Both the position numbers and the translations under genes were made by a program. Shown in pieces: positions 33,657-45,224 of a stretch of DNA of 45,928 bases; the stretch's first letter is position 1, and every line of letters begins with the position of its first letter. The DNA lies in NCBI RefSeq assembly GCF_000090795.2, contig NW_003546256.1, positions 33,107 through 79,034 on the forward strand. Direction: 5' to 3'. The stretch is from Amphimedon queenslandica (lineage: Eukaryota; Porifera; Demospongiae; Haplosclerida; Niphatidae). The notes beneath the pieces were generated by a model. It was given only the letters and a program-made list of their open reading frames with translations, was not told the DNA's origin and made no database searches.

Positions 33657-36481
33657 TTCTCACAGGTAATGGAAGGCACTGGTACAATGTTGGTGATAGC
33701 TGTAGGCATTCACTCACAACAAGGCATAATATTTACTTTAATGTCCAAGCAAGCTGAAGAGGAAGTTGGTAAGCTATATTGCCTATGCCCATGCCACATG
33801 TGTATATACACTAGCTGGCCTTTTGATCTCTAACTTCTCTTTTCATGACATCATGATAATGCATCAAACCTATTCTTCCTTCCTTTTCCTGCTTTGTACT
33901 ATACTCACTCTCTCATTCTTTCCTGCTTCACTACATGCTTCCTTCTTCCTCTCCTCTTCTTAATTCTTCTCTGTCTCTCTCTTTCTCTCTCTCCTCTCTT
34001 TCTCTCTCTTCGCTCTCCCTCTCTCCTCTCTCTCTATTAGGTATCATCACAGCTGCTTTTAGGAAGATAACTGGCCCGTGTGTACGTGCATACAGAAATC
34101 GTACGAATCCTCAAGATGAAGAAGTGAAACCAGTCAAAGTAGAAATAAAAGTAAATATGATGATGATGATAATTATGCTCACACGCACTTGATGTTGTAC
34201 ACATTGATTTGGCAAAATTATTTGGCAATTGAAAAGTCACCAAGTTTTATTGAAATCTCCATATAAGCAGTGGCATTGTACAATATGTATGATGTATAGG
34301 TACATGTGGTGGTACATGTGCATGTATGTACAATATATTATTCTGCTTGTGTCTGTCTGTCTGGAAGAGTCCCTTTGACTCTCAACCTCTTTTCTTTTCC
34401 CTTCACTTTTCTTTTTCTTTCCTCTCTATTGTTTTTGTAAATACAGTGTACATCTCATGTGTTTAAAAATGTGTGAATAGTCAATCCATCCATATAATCC
34501 ATGCTTGTATATACGACATACTTCACTGATTCTGTTTCATGGCTCTTTATGTGCATGTACATGATACATACAGTATGTGCATCTATTATTAATGTTTTCA
34601 GTTGCATAATGGCCTCTTCCTATTTAACTTGAAGATATAAGGATTGTTTTGTGTACCTTCATTAATAGTATTTATAAACTTTGTGTCACTAATAGGCAGT
34701 GCCTGTTCCAATAGTGACCCCTTCTCTCTCTCACCCCCTCTCTTTCTCCTCCCCTCTCTCTCTCTCTCCTGTTTCTTTCTTTCTCATTCTACCATATCCT
34801 TTTGTACATTTAATGGACTGTATACACACATGCACATGTGTACGTGGTTCTTATTATAATAACGATCATTATTTTCAGGAAATACCACCAAGAGGAGCAG
34901 AAGAGATGCAAGAAGAGGAAGAGGAATTGGAAGAGTTGAGCTGTTGTCAGAAAATTCTGCATCCCAAGACTGCCATGAAGAACCGAAGAGCAAGGAAAGA
35001 GAAGAAAAGGAGGGAACAGCAAAAAGGTTAGTGTAGAGCATTATTAATTGTAGTTACACCGAAATCTTTTAATTAGAGTACAACCATTCTACACGTGCAT
35101 GCACGCGATTTTTTTAATTTTTTTTATTTTTAGGCGAGACATCACACGGGAGTGTACTCCAGAAGAAACTCACTAAGCTGGCTCTACAGATTGGATACTT
35201 TGGCATGGCCGCCGCTATTCTTGCTATAGTTGTCACTTCACTGAAGTTTGCTATTGAAGAGTATGGCATCAAGGGACGAGGTGCGATGAAGACCGACGCC
35301 CTCCAGTTCCTCCTCTTCTTCATTAATGGGGTGACTGTCATCGTCGTGGCCGTTCCCGAGGGTCTCCCACTTGCAGTGACCATAGCTCTAGCCTTCTCTG
35401 TCAAGAAGATGCTCAAGGATAATAATCTCGTTCGTCACCTTCACTCGTGCGAGACAATGGGTAACGCCACGACCATCTGCTCGGATAAGACCGGGACTCT
35501 GACGACCAATAGAATGACAGTTGTGGATAGCTATGTGGCACAGATGAGGTATAACGGTAACACTCCCACTGCAGAGAACTTCCCCCCTCCAGTCCTGGAA
35601 GTATTGCAACAGAATATCGCTATCAATAGCAATTACTCGTCTTCACTACAGCAGGTGCGTGGGCTTTTGTTTTTTTGTCATTATTATTGTTATTGTTATT
35701 GCTATTATCGTTGTTGTTGTTTATGTATTTTGTGCCTTTTTCAACTTCCATATTTTAAAGGTACATGTACATGTACATGTATGTGCTTGTACAAGTACAA
35801 CTTTCTTTGCTTAACATTGCGTACATGGTATAAGCTGGTACACATGTTAAATTGATTTTATTTCGATTTATAAAATTCTCAAGAGATTTGATGTCAGTCC
35901 TAAGTTGTGAGGCATAATTTCCGTTTGATGTAGACATTTCTCTTTTGGGATTAGAAATACTAATACACACATTGTACTCATTAATAGCATGTACATGTAC
36001 ATGCATCACACTTGTTTTGTATGCATGTACATATACATGTACATGTATGTAACTATGTACATGTCATCTCTTTCTTTTATTTTATTTATTTTCTTTATGT
36101 AGCCTGAATCTGCTGCTGCCAATGATGATGGTTTGCTTAGCAAAGTGTCTAGTTTCTTTTCTCGTCGTAAAAGAAAGATTGGTGCTGAAGCCAAAGAGAG
36201 TGAAACTAAGAAACCACTAACTGTCAATGAATTAAAAAGTAAATAATCCTAACATGTAATTAAAAATTGAATATAAGTGACCTAGACTATAGTTGTATTT
36301 TTATGTTTTAATGCTAGTATGCATGTACAAATGCATGTACGTACATGTACATATATAAATGTCTGTTTTTTTAGGTCTGGTAAGAGGAGAAGGTGGTAAA
36401 TTGGTGAATCAGGTTGGTAATTCAACCGAATGTGCTTTACTTGGTAAGCAACTAGTATCATATGCATGTACATCATCATCA

Positions 36482-36514
<33 letters not shown>

Positions 36515-39500
36515 CAGGCTACTTAATTGAATTGGGTATCCACTATGATCCGATACGCGAGGTTTACCCAAAGGAGTGTTTCGTTAAACAGTTCACTTTT
36601 AACTCAAAAAGAAAGAGCATGAGTACCGTCATACCACTCCCTGATGGCAAAGGATTCAGATTGTTGACAAAAGGAGCTTCTGAGATTGTCCTCAATAAAT
36701 GTGACAAAATAATGACTGCCACTGGAGAGGTAAGAGAGAAACTACATGTAGTACTGTATGTATAGAAATTGTTTTATATTTAACTATTATACTTTCATGT
36801 ATCATTGTGCCTTTTTTGTCTTCAGATTGTTCCGCTTACAGATGACATGTCTTCACATGTTAATTCTAATGTGGTGCGTAACATGGCTTCAGGAGCATTA
36901 CGTACCATCTGCCTAGCCTACAGGTACAGTAGATCTTGTGTTTAACTGCATGTACGTGTATTCATTATGTGCATGTACATGTATTATTGATTTAATGCCA
37001 ATTATATCTTTAGGGATTTCACAATGGAAGAAGTAACTGCTCCAAAGTCCAATGTTGAACAGGGCCAGGGGCTTGAGATTGTTAATTTAAGCGAGTCAGT
37101 GGAGCCGCCTGTTTTTGACTGGGACGATGAGGATAATGTCGTCTCGGGACTGACCTGTATTGCTATTGTCGGAATTGAAGATCCTGTCAGAGACGAGGTG
37201 GGTCTGATTGATAAGTGTCTGTGTGTGGTAATGGTTTATAGTTGTGTTAACTTGTGTGGAATTTCTTCAATTTAATTTGCATGTACATACAGAAATTATT
37301 TACTATTTTTCCTTTTTGTGATGCATACATACAGTACATGTATGTACGTGTATATGGCACTCCACAACAACATTTCGCATAAGAATATTAATTTTTATTA
37401 TTATTTTTTAAATTTTATTTTAGGTCCCTGAGAGCATATTAAAGTGTCAGAGAGCTGGTATAACAGTCCGTATGGTTACTGGTGATAATGTTGAGACTGC
37501 AAAGAGTATAGCAGAGAAGTGTGGGATCATCCCTAAAGGAAACAAAGGACTCCTTGTACTTGATGGACCGACTTTTAGAAAGAGAGTAATGACAGTCACA
37601 GAAGATGGAAAAGAAGTGGTAAGCTGTACATGTACATGTACAGTGCACTTGTATCATTAGTTTACAGTGTACACTGGTTTGATTGACATTAATTTCTCTT
37701 CATATATCATCTCCACCAAAGTTTATTCTCTTACTAACTGTTCATGTTCATGTACCTTGTCTTAACTCTCTCTTTTCTCTAATTTCTTCCCCCCCCCCTC
37801 TCTCTCTCTCTCTCTCCATTAGGTTAATCAAGAGATGCTTGACAAAATATGGCCCAGATTGCGTGTTTTGGCAAGATCTTCACCACAAGATAAACACACT
37901 CTGGTCAACGGTATCATACAGTCCCGCGTCAACAAGAGCCGAGAGGTTGTGGCTGTCACTGGTGATGGAACTAACGATGGACCTGCTCTTAAATGTGCCG
38001 ATGTTGGGTTTGCTATGGTAAAGACATGAGCACATGTTTATTAATATATCTCTCTCTGATGATATTTTGTCTCCCTTTCTCTCTCATTTTTAGGGTATTG
38101 CTGGTACAGACGTTGCTAAAGAAGCTTGTGACATTATCCTAACAGACGATAACTTTACGAGTATCGTCCAAGCCGTTAAATGGGGACGCAACGTCTACGA
38201 TGCCATTTCAAAGTTCCTTCAGTTCCAACTGACGGTCAATGTGGTAGCCGTTACCTTAGTACTCATTGGCTCCTTTACTATCGGAGACACTCCACTCCGT
38301 GCCATACAGCTCCTCTGGGTTAACATTGTCATGGATACTTTTGCCAGTCTTGCTCTTGCTACTGAAGCACCTACCGATGCATTGCTAAAGAGAAAACCGT
38401 ACGGTCGCAAGAAGCCTCTAATATCTCGTCGAATGTGGTTATTCATCATCGGACACTCCTTCTACCAGCTGGTGGTTCTTAACGTCCTCCTCTTTGCCGG
38501 GCCAGAGCTATTTGATATCGATCACACCCAGTCTGCAAGTGAAAATTATTTTGCCGAGCCCACCGAACACTTTACAATGATATTCAATTCGTTTGTCTTC
38601 ATGCAAATATTCAATGAGTTTAACGCTCGTAGGATCCACGGAGAACAAAACGTTTTCGCTAACATACACACCAACTGGATATTCCTTGGCATCATGTTTG
38701 GCCAAGTTATTTGTCAGGTACATGTAGTTCCATATAGAAACACTGAAATGTACATGTACATGTTCAGGTTATGTCATGAAGTTTTTTGCCTGTAGTTGTG
38801 GATATGCATGTACATGTACATGTATGTTTATGCTACAATGTACAATAATGGAATTGTTTTATAAACTGAATGCCAATCCTGATTAATTTCATTAAATATG
38901 TAATAAGACATGTACAGTATATGACATTCTGTAATTTTCAGTCATTAAATAATATTATAATTATACTTCATTATACAGATCTTATTCATTGTTGTCCCCG
39001 GCCTGAATGATAGAATATTCAAAGCTACATCACTTTCATTTGATCTGTGGATGTGGTGCATCTTCTTTGGTTCATTTGAGCTTGTTTGGGGTCAAATACT
39101 CACACTAATACCAGTAGAGAGGTTCCCTGCTATACGACTACCTTGGAGGAAAAAGAGTGACGACCAACAAGGTAGCAAATGAATTATTTTGTTGGAAGAA
39201 TTTGTGTAAAAAAATACTGATTCATTAAGACTCCCCTCCTTTATCATGGCAAACTCTCACTTAATTATAGTATACATATATGGTTTTGTTTTTCTGAAAA
39301 TTAGGACAAATGTTGCGTTTAATAATGGTACGTTGCATGTCTTGTTTCAAGAAACGGGATTCATGTGATATGTCTGTAACTCGTGTTTTATGTGTGTCTC
39401 ATGTTTCAGGAACTCATTTGAATGTAATCAATAATGATATCATATTTCAAAAGTCTACTATCATTATACACTTGTTGCTATCACTAAGACTGCACAAGCA

Positions 39501-40764
39501 ATGATAAAAGGTGCATCTCCTTTGTCCAGACAATGCTGTTGTTCTCAGTTCTTTAAGTTCTTAGTTTTTACAGGAGAGATATATGTTTTAGACTCTGCAA
39601 AAGACTGATAAGCAGTGTCCATGCATGTACTTACTAGTTAAGCTCCCAGATAATGATTGATGAATGAGTTAGTATCAGGACGCATGTTAGCACCTTAAGC
39701 CAGTATAAGGCTATCATCCAGTGCTCCGTAAATCCCTGTATCATGTAGTTTACAGGCAAATGTGTCAAAAGACCAATACTGGGCTAAGGTGTGAAAAGCA
39801 CAATACTATCATAAAGACGTGTTTTGTGTTGCTGTGTAAACCCAGCTGTGTAGTCCAAACTCAGACAGATAAAAGCGCCCATCTGTGAAGTCCATTCATA
39901 AAGCAAAAGCATATCTTGTTTCTTCCTCAGCTGCGTAAATTTCCCCCATCAGCATCGTGTGTGATCCTTATGTATCGTAAATGAATGGCATGTATAATTG
40001 TGTTGTTTTTGTACTAACTTGTACTTTTCTAGTTAAATGATTATGCTTTATGGTGTTTTTGAAAATATTACGTCCTTTTCAATGCCAGTATTTACAAATA
40101 TGCATGTATGTTTTATTAATGTTTTGCACTGAAACTGTACAAAAAGGACATGTATGTGTACATGATAAAAGTTTTCAATTGGAAATTATCAATACATGTA
40201 CATGTAGATAAGTTGCCTTAAAATTCAAAATTTTTAAAGTTCCACCAAAATCTGGCCAAAGTCCCTGTACTATTGTACAGGGTCATTGTTTAGAAAGTTT
40301 GAGCTGATTCCGATCAAAATTTTATGTTAAATTTCAAATAATAATTGACCTCTTGTCTGTTAAGTTTGTGAAACCCTAATAGTATAACTGCATTCATTTC
40401 TTCCTATAAACAATTCTTTCACATTCCTTTTTTTTCCCTCAGATGAAAATGATTATGACATTGGTCTCGATTCTTATGACGCTAACAGAGCTCGTCTTCT
40501 GTGGGCCAAATCACTGAGCCGTCTCAGGACACAGGTGAGTTTGCTGTACAGCCCGTATACATGTACATGTAGTTTAATGTAATTGCGTATTTTATATTTC
40601 ATTTCTTTTAGATTCGTGTCGTCAATGCATTCAAGTCAGGATTGGAGTCAAACGATCAGCTCCTTCTGTCCCAACTCCCCCATTACACACTCACACCAAA
40701 ATCCTCTCGCTACAATGCTGGAGATAATCCTGTTTTCAAGGACAGCAAAGAAACGGAAGTGTAG
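31064..40764 (+). CDS. ATP2B: Plasma-membrane Ca2+-transporting P-type ATPase (PMCA)
   Basis: Eighteen exons sum exactly to 1,256 residues, the usual PMCA length. Landmarks in order: [20 protein letters not shown] (TM1), ISESALTGE (actuator domain), [20 protein letters not shown] (TM4 ion-binding PEGL), [11 protein letters not shown] with the phosphorylated Asp, [11 protein letters not shown] (nucleotide site), [14 protein letters not shown] (hinge), and TM5-TM10 in 38094-39171. The tail holds a calmodulin-binding helix, [15 protein letters not shown] then [12 protein letters not shown], split by the last intron (40535-40611). The C-terminus is KETEV, a class I PDZ ligand. A Glu-rich then Lys/Arg-rich segment (34879-35026) lies in the first cytoplasmic loop, the PMCA phospholipid-response region. 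The enzyme exports Ca2+ from the cytosol using ATP. Long introns at 32185-33665, 34151-34878, 35655-36102 and 39172-40442 hold mostly simple repeats. The symbol is for the family; vertebrate paralogues arose later. Confidence 0.97.
31831..31890. repeat. (AG)n microsatellite in PMCA intron 2
   Basis: About 30 uninterrupted AG dinucleotides, 77 bp upstream of the exon 3 acceptor. Confidence 0.98.
32185..33665. other. PMCA intron 3, 1.5 kb, no gene seen
   Basis: AT-rich with several TACATGTACATGTA palindromes near 32600 and an AG/G-rich patch near 32730. It ends in the (CT)n run next to the exon 4 acceptor. No coding frame or RNA gene is supported. Confidence 0.5.
33577..33654. repeat. (CT)n microsatellite abutting PMCA exon 4 acceptor
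   Basis: Nearly perfect CT dinucleotide run of about 78 bases, followed by CCTTTCTCACAG, the acceptor at 33664-33665. It effectively is the polypyrimidine tract. Confidence 0.98.
36465..36513. repeat. (ATC)/(ATT)n microsatellite
   Basis: ATC triplets followed by about ten ATT triplets, immediately before the ATTCCAG acceptor of PMCA exon 10. Confidence 0.95.
39172..40442. other. PMCA intron between TM10 and calmodulin-binding domain
   Basis: 1,271 bp. The open frame at 39310-39504 lacks a credible acceptor-donor pair in phase and has no PMCA-like sequence, so I do not call it an alternative exon. The 3' part carries a fragment of the ~180-bp repeat (40215-40335). Confidence 0.5.
40215..40335. 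repeat. Fragment of the ~180-bp repeat family
   Basis: CCAAAGTCCCTGTACTATTGTACAGGG has one mismatch to the family palindrome and is followed by GTTTAGAAAGTTTGAGCTGATTCCGATCAAAAT (listed in pieces: GAGCTGATTCCGATC is identical to the CCDC57-intron copies). The block between palindrome and GAGCTG is deleted here. Confidence 0.8.
40535..40611. other. Intron inside the calmodulin-binding domain (splice site C position)
   Basis: This 77-bp intron follows the codon for Q in RLRTQ and precedes IRVVNAF. Vertebrate ATP2B genes have their alternative splice site C after the equivalent Q of RIQTQ. No alternative acceptor is obvious in the 77 bp. Confidence 0.85.
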
Positions 40765-40897
40765 TGAGGAAAGAGCTAGATAGAAAAACTAATGATGTGA
40801 AGTGTAGAGCTTATGATTATTATTATTATTATTATTAATTGTTATTGCCAAAGACATTTAGGAACTTAATTCTTCATAAAGCTATACTGTTGTTGAC

Positions 40898-40898
<1 letters not shown>

Positions 40899-40971
<73 letters not shown>

Positions 40972-41013
40972 GTTGTTATTATTATTAGTTGTTGTTGTTG
41001 TTGTTGTTGTTGT
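40899..41013. repeat. (ATT)n-(GTT)n triplet microsatellite
   Basis: About 27 ATT triplets with rare GTT, followed by nine GTT triplets, in the PMCA 3' flank. Confidence 0.97.
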
Positions 41014-41451
41014 TTTATGTGTTTTGCTATTATTATGCTAACATTTTACTCGTGGATGTCTTTTATGTGTATGCTTTATGAGTTATGACAATATATTATA
41101 ATAATTAAGCTACAACACAATACTTGTTACATTTTCTTAGGCCCCTCATGTACATGTACAGCACAACCCTCTTATGAATGCTTGTTTGCGTTTATAAACA
41201 CCACTGCATTAGCTGAAATTGATCGCATCAGCATAGACATGATTCCCACATGTTGACACGGCTTGTGTCCTTAACCCAATAATGCGTCTTAATGTTAATG
41301 GCCCTATACATATCATGCTTCACTCTAATAATAGAATTTTGACTGTACACGAGATTACTTGTGACTAAGGAAGATATGTTAAGACTTAGAGCGTTCGATA
41401 ATCATTTTGTTAGACAAGAGTTTCAATGTCTGCCCACAAAAGCTCCAAGCT

Positions 41452-41459
41452 TATATAAA
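41452..41459 (+). promoter_or_regulatory. TATA box of the 13-sushi gene
   Basis: TATATAAA 53 nt before the ATG at 41505. The paralogue has the same octamer 64 nt before its ATG, which supports function. Confidence 0.65.
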
Positions 41460-41504
41460 GACGTGGCAAAGGAGATAGAGGCTGTACTAAATTTTTCAGG
41501 AATC

Positions 41505-44500
41505 ATGAATCCTAAACTTGGAATCGTCTTACTTTTTATTACTTTCCTTTCTTTCTCAGCAGCTGCTACTTTAGAGAGGGTCCTTCGAACCTCTGGTACT
41601 CCTCCTCAGCCTCCATACCACCATCACCAGGGCTCAAGTGCTGGGGTTAAGTATGGAAGTGGCTATGGATCATATTACCATCCACGTATGTACATAGTAC
41701 ATTATACATTAAAACTCTTATTATATGTTACTGTAGGAGCTAAGTGTCCAAAGCTTAGTGCTCCAGTTGGTGGTAAAGTGAATGTTACTGGTCAATATCT
41801 TGGACACAAAGCTATCTATTCCTGCAATAAAGGATATGTATTGGTTGGATTTCACATTCGGTTGTGCATAGGCAATGGAACTTGGTCTGGAATGGCACCA
41901 ATCTGCAAACGTGAGTCGCTTCTTTAATATTGTATTGTTCATTAATGTCATCCTTTAGGTGTCAATTGTGGTCCATTGCCTCACATTGCTAATGGAGCTG
42001 TATCTATACATCCTGATACTAGATTGGGTAGTACTGCTACATACACTTGCAACAGTGGATACAAACTAGTTGGTAATGACACAAGGACTTGTCTAGCTAA
42101 TGGAAAATGGTCTGGACAAGAACCAGTTTGTAGACGTAAGTAAAAGCAAATTTAAAAGCAGATTATAGTATATCTTTATATCTAATAGCTGTTGACTGTG
42201 GAGACTTGGACAACCCTATGAATGGATGGGTTCATATTTCACCTAATACACTGTTTGGAGGTCAAGCATTGTACAGGTGTAAACTAGGATATGAACTTAG
42301 CTCTGATGTTGTAAGGACTTGCCAAGCTAGTGGCCAGTGGAGTGGCTCTGCCCCTACTTGTGACCGTAAGATAATTCATATTACATATAGCATACAATTT
42401 ATATTCTATTTTATACTATAGCAATTGACTGCGGTGATCAACCAACTTCTGATCCTAATGGCCAGATTGAGTCAACTGAAGGAACTTCTCTTGGAGATAA
42501 AACCACTTACTCATGTAATACTGGATACTTCCTTGTTGGCAGTGCTACCATTTATTGTCAGAATGATAAAACTTATTCTGATGATGCTCCTACATGTGAA
42601 CGTAAACCAATGCCAGTATAATTACATACATGAATTAATAAAACATTTCTTAGGTATTGATTGTGGTGATTTGCCTGACATTGCTAATGGGGAGGTATCA
42701 ATTGCTCCTGATACAATGTTAGGTAGTAATGCTACCTACTCATGTGATGATGGATATACACTACAAGGAAGCTCAATGAGAATGTGTCAAGCTAATGGGG
42801 AGTGGTCTGGATCTCAACCAACCTGTGCCCGTAAGCTTAAGAAGCTTTGAAACATATTTTTATTCAGTTTTTAGCTGTTGATTGTGGAGACTTGGATGAC
42901 CCTAAAAATGGATGGGTTCATATTTCACCTAATACACTGTTGGGAGGTCAAGCATTGTACAGGTGTAAACTAGGATATGAACTTAGCTCTGATGTTGTAA
43001 GGACTTGCCAAGCTAGTGGCCAGTGGAGTGGCTCTGCCCCTACTTGTGACCGTAAGTCAAGTTGACCTTGTTGTAGCTAATTACTGGTGTATTGTTTGCT
43101 AATAGCAATTGATTGTGGCCCTCAACCCGAACCTGATCCTAATGGTTCAATTAAAGCCACTCAAGGAACTTCCCTCAGAAATCAAACTGCTTATCAATGC
43201 AATGCTGGATACACACTTGAAGGATCAGAGACTATTTACTGTCAGAATGACGGAACATATTCTGATAAGGCTCCTACATGTCAACGTAAGCAAAATACTG
43301 CTCATAATAATAATTACTATTTAGCATGACAATAACCTTTTAGGTATTGATTGTGGTGACCTATCAGACATTGCTAATGGGGAGGTATCAATTGCTCCTG
43401 ATACAATGTTAGGTAGTAATGCTACCTACTCATGTAATGATGGGTATACACTACAAGGAGACAGTGTGAGGACATGCCAGGCCAGTGGCCAGTGGTCAGG
43501 ATCTGAACCAACTTGTACTCGTAAGTAACTTTTTATTCATGTACTTATTGATTATCAATTATTTCAATACTCAGCTGTTGATTGTGGAGACTTGGATAAC
43601 CCTGAAAATGGATGGGTTCATATTTCACCCAATACACTGTTAGGAGGTCAAGCATTGTACAGGTGTAAACTAGGATATGAACTTAGCTCTGATGTTGTAA
43701 GGACTTGCCAAGCTAGTGGCCAGTGGAGTGGCTCTGCTCCTACTTGTGACCGTAAGCTAATTCCGTTACATATAGCCTACAATTTGTATTATATAGCAAT
43801 TGACTGCGGTGATCAACCAACTTCTGATCCTAATGGCCAGATTGAGTCAACTGAAGGAACTTCTCTTGGAGATAAAACCACTTACTCATGTAATACTGGA
43901 TACTTCCTTGTTGGCAGTGCTACCATTTATTGTCAAAATGATAAAACTTATTCTGATGATGCTCCTACATGTCAACGTAAGAACTAGACCTTACATTCTT
44001 CAAGCCACTTCATTATATTTGTATTTCATTAGCTGTTGATTGTGGTGCCCCTGATCCAGCAGATCCTAATGGTTCAATGCAATTCAATGCTACCACTCTT
44101 GGAAGCACAGTTGTCTACTCATGTAATGCTGGCTATACACTTGTTGGAAATCCTATATCTGCCTGTCAACCAAATGGAAAATATTCCAGTGAAGCTCCTA
44201 TCTGTCAACGTATGCTGTTTCCTTTAATTTGAGACTTGTTTATTATAATTATATTCTTTAGCTATTGACTGTGGCACACTTAAGAAACCAGCTAATGGTG
44301 GAGTGACCTTTTATCCAGGGACCACCTTCCCCTCAACTGCTACCTTCCAGTGCAGACCAGGGTTTAAACTGGTAGGAAGCAGTACACGCAGCTGCATGGC
44401 TGATGGAGAATGGTCAGGAATGCAACCTGTTTGTCAAAGTAATGAAAAATTATAATTAGATCTAGCAGGATATCATAATTGAGTTTTCATTCCAGAAATC

Positions 44501-44725
44501 CAATGCCCAAAATTAAAACCGCCACGATTTGGCAAGATTTATACCTCAGGACGACACCCAGGTGCCTATGTTGTGTACCACTGCAGCTACGGGTATAGGT
44601 TGAATGGTAGTCGACGCAGGGTATGCCTTCACACTGGCCACTGGAGTGGGTCTGATCGCGACTGTGTTAAAAGTGATCACTATGGAGGGCCAGTCAAGAG
44701 TCACGGTTCATATTATGATGACTAA
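41505..44725 (+). CDS. Secreted protein with 13 tandem sushi (CCP) domains
   Basis: Fourteen exons sum to 846 residues. Exon 1 (41505-41685) encodes a signal peptide (MNPKLGIVLLFITFLSFSAA) and a Pro/His/Gly/Tyr-rich linker. Thirteen exons then encode one complement-control module each, bounded by phase-1 introns of 44-58 bp: 41737-41910, 41959-42135, 42189-42365, 42422-42601, 42654-42830, 42875-43051, 43106-43285, 43344-43520, 43575-43751, 43797-43976, 44033-44209, 44262-44438, 44496-44725. Each has four cysteines and the WSG...P.C or YS..AP.C end. Modules 3, 6 and 9 (GWVHISPNTLLGGQALYRCK) are nearly identical, as are 4 and 10; 5 and 8 are similar. There is no membrane anchor, so it should be secreted. 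CCP chains bind proteins in complement regulators, selectins and adhesion proteins; the partner here is unknown. The ATG choice rests on the TATA box and signal peptide. Confidence 0.93.
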
Positions 44726-45160
44726 TGATATTAATTTCATTTTACATCCCATAATTTATTTTGTAATATGAGAATAAGCATTATTATAAATCAGAAAATG
44801 GAAGCATTCATTGCAATACAAGTGGCCATAGAATTGCCAAGAAAGCAACTTTTAAATACAAATATTTTCCCACAGAATCATAAACTCAGGCTCTCTGTTT
44901 ATTATAGCATTATGACTTACCTAAATGATGTTTTACTGAGTAACAAGCAAGAAACATAAGATAGACGTATCTAATCAAGACTCCGATGAAGTTTTGACTA
45001 CTGTAGTAATATGCCACAGTCTAAACTAACTGTCTTCTCTATTAATTATTTCTTAGACTTTTAACTATGTCATGGCTATCACAAGTGGGTGCAGTAAACT
45101 TTGTGAATACCCTATTTTAATGGAAGACCAAATATTGAAAACATAATTCAAAGAGAAAAG
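44726..45160. other. Spacer between sushi paralogues
   Basis: 435 bp of AT-rich sequence with 3' UTR of the upstream gene and upstream region of the next. No gene, repeat or motif recognised. Confidence 0.5.
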
Positions 45161-45168
45161 TATATAAA
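45161..45168 (+). promoter_or_regulatory. TATA box of the second sushi gene
   Basis: TATATAAA, 64 nt before the ATG at 45225. Transcription would be expected to start near 45190, which excludes the in-frame ATG at 45180 and favours 45225. Confidence 0.65.
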
Positions 45169-45224
45169 AGGCAAGGAAGATGAACAGAGAGTCACCTACA
45201 GAAAGGAACAGAATCTCTTTCATA

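Larger units (their letters stand above)
40765..41504. other. Intergenic region PMCA to sushi gene
   Basis: 740 bp. It holds a long ATT/GTT triplet repeat (40899-41013) and the sushi gene promoter at its right end. I see nothing else. Confidence 0.6.

Noticed and set aside
33458..33757. Open frames of Arg-Glu or Ser-Leu repeats
   Set aside because: Translations of the (CT)n microsatellite before PMCA exon 4.
39310..39504. Alternative PMCA exon or small gene
   Set aside because: No in-phase splice sites and no resemblance to PMCA tails or any protein.
40583..40783. Separate small protein at the PMCA 3' end
   Set aside because: Wrong frame over the last PMCA exon, whose correct frame encodes IRVVNAF and ends KETEV.
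41361..41504. Upstream start for the 13-sushi protein
   Set aside because: The in-frame extension lies before or over the TATA box at 41452 and would bury the signal peptide.
45180..45224. Upstream ATG for the second sushi protein
   Set aside because: It is only 12 nt downstream of the TATA box, hence probably not transcribed; the signal peptide begins at 45225.
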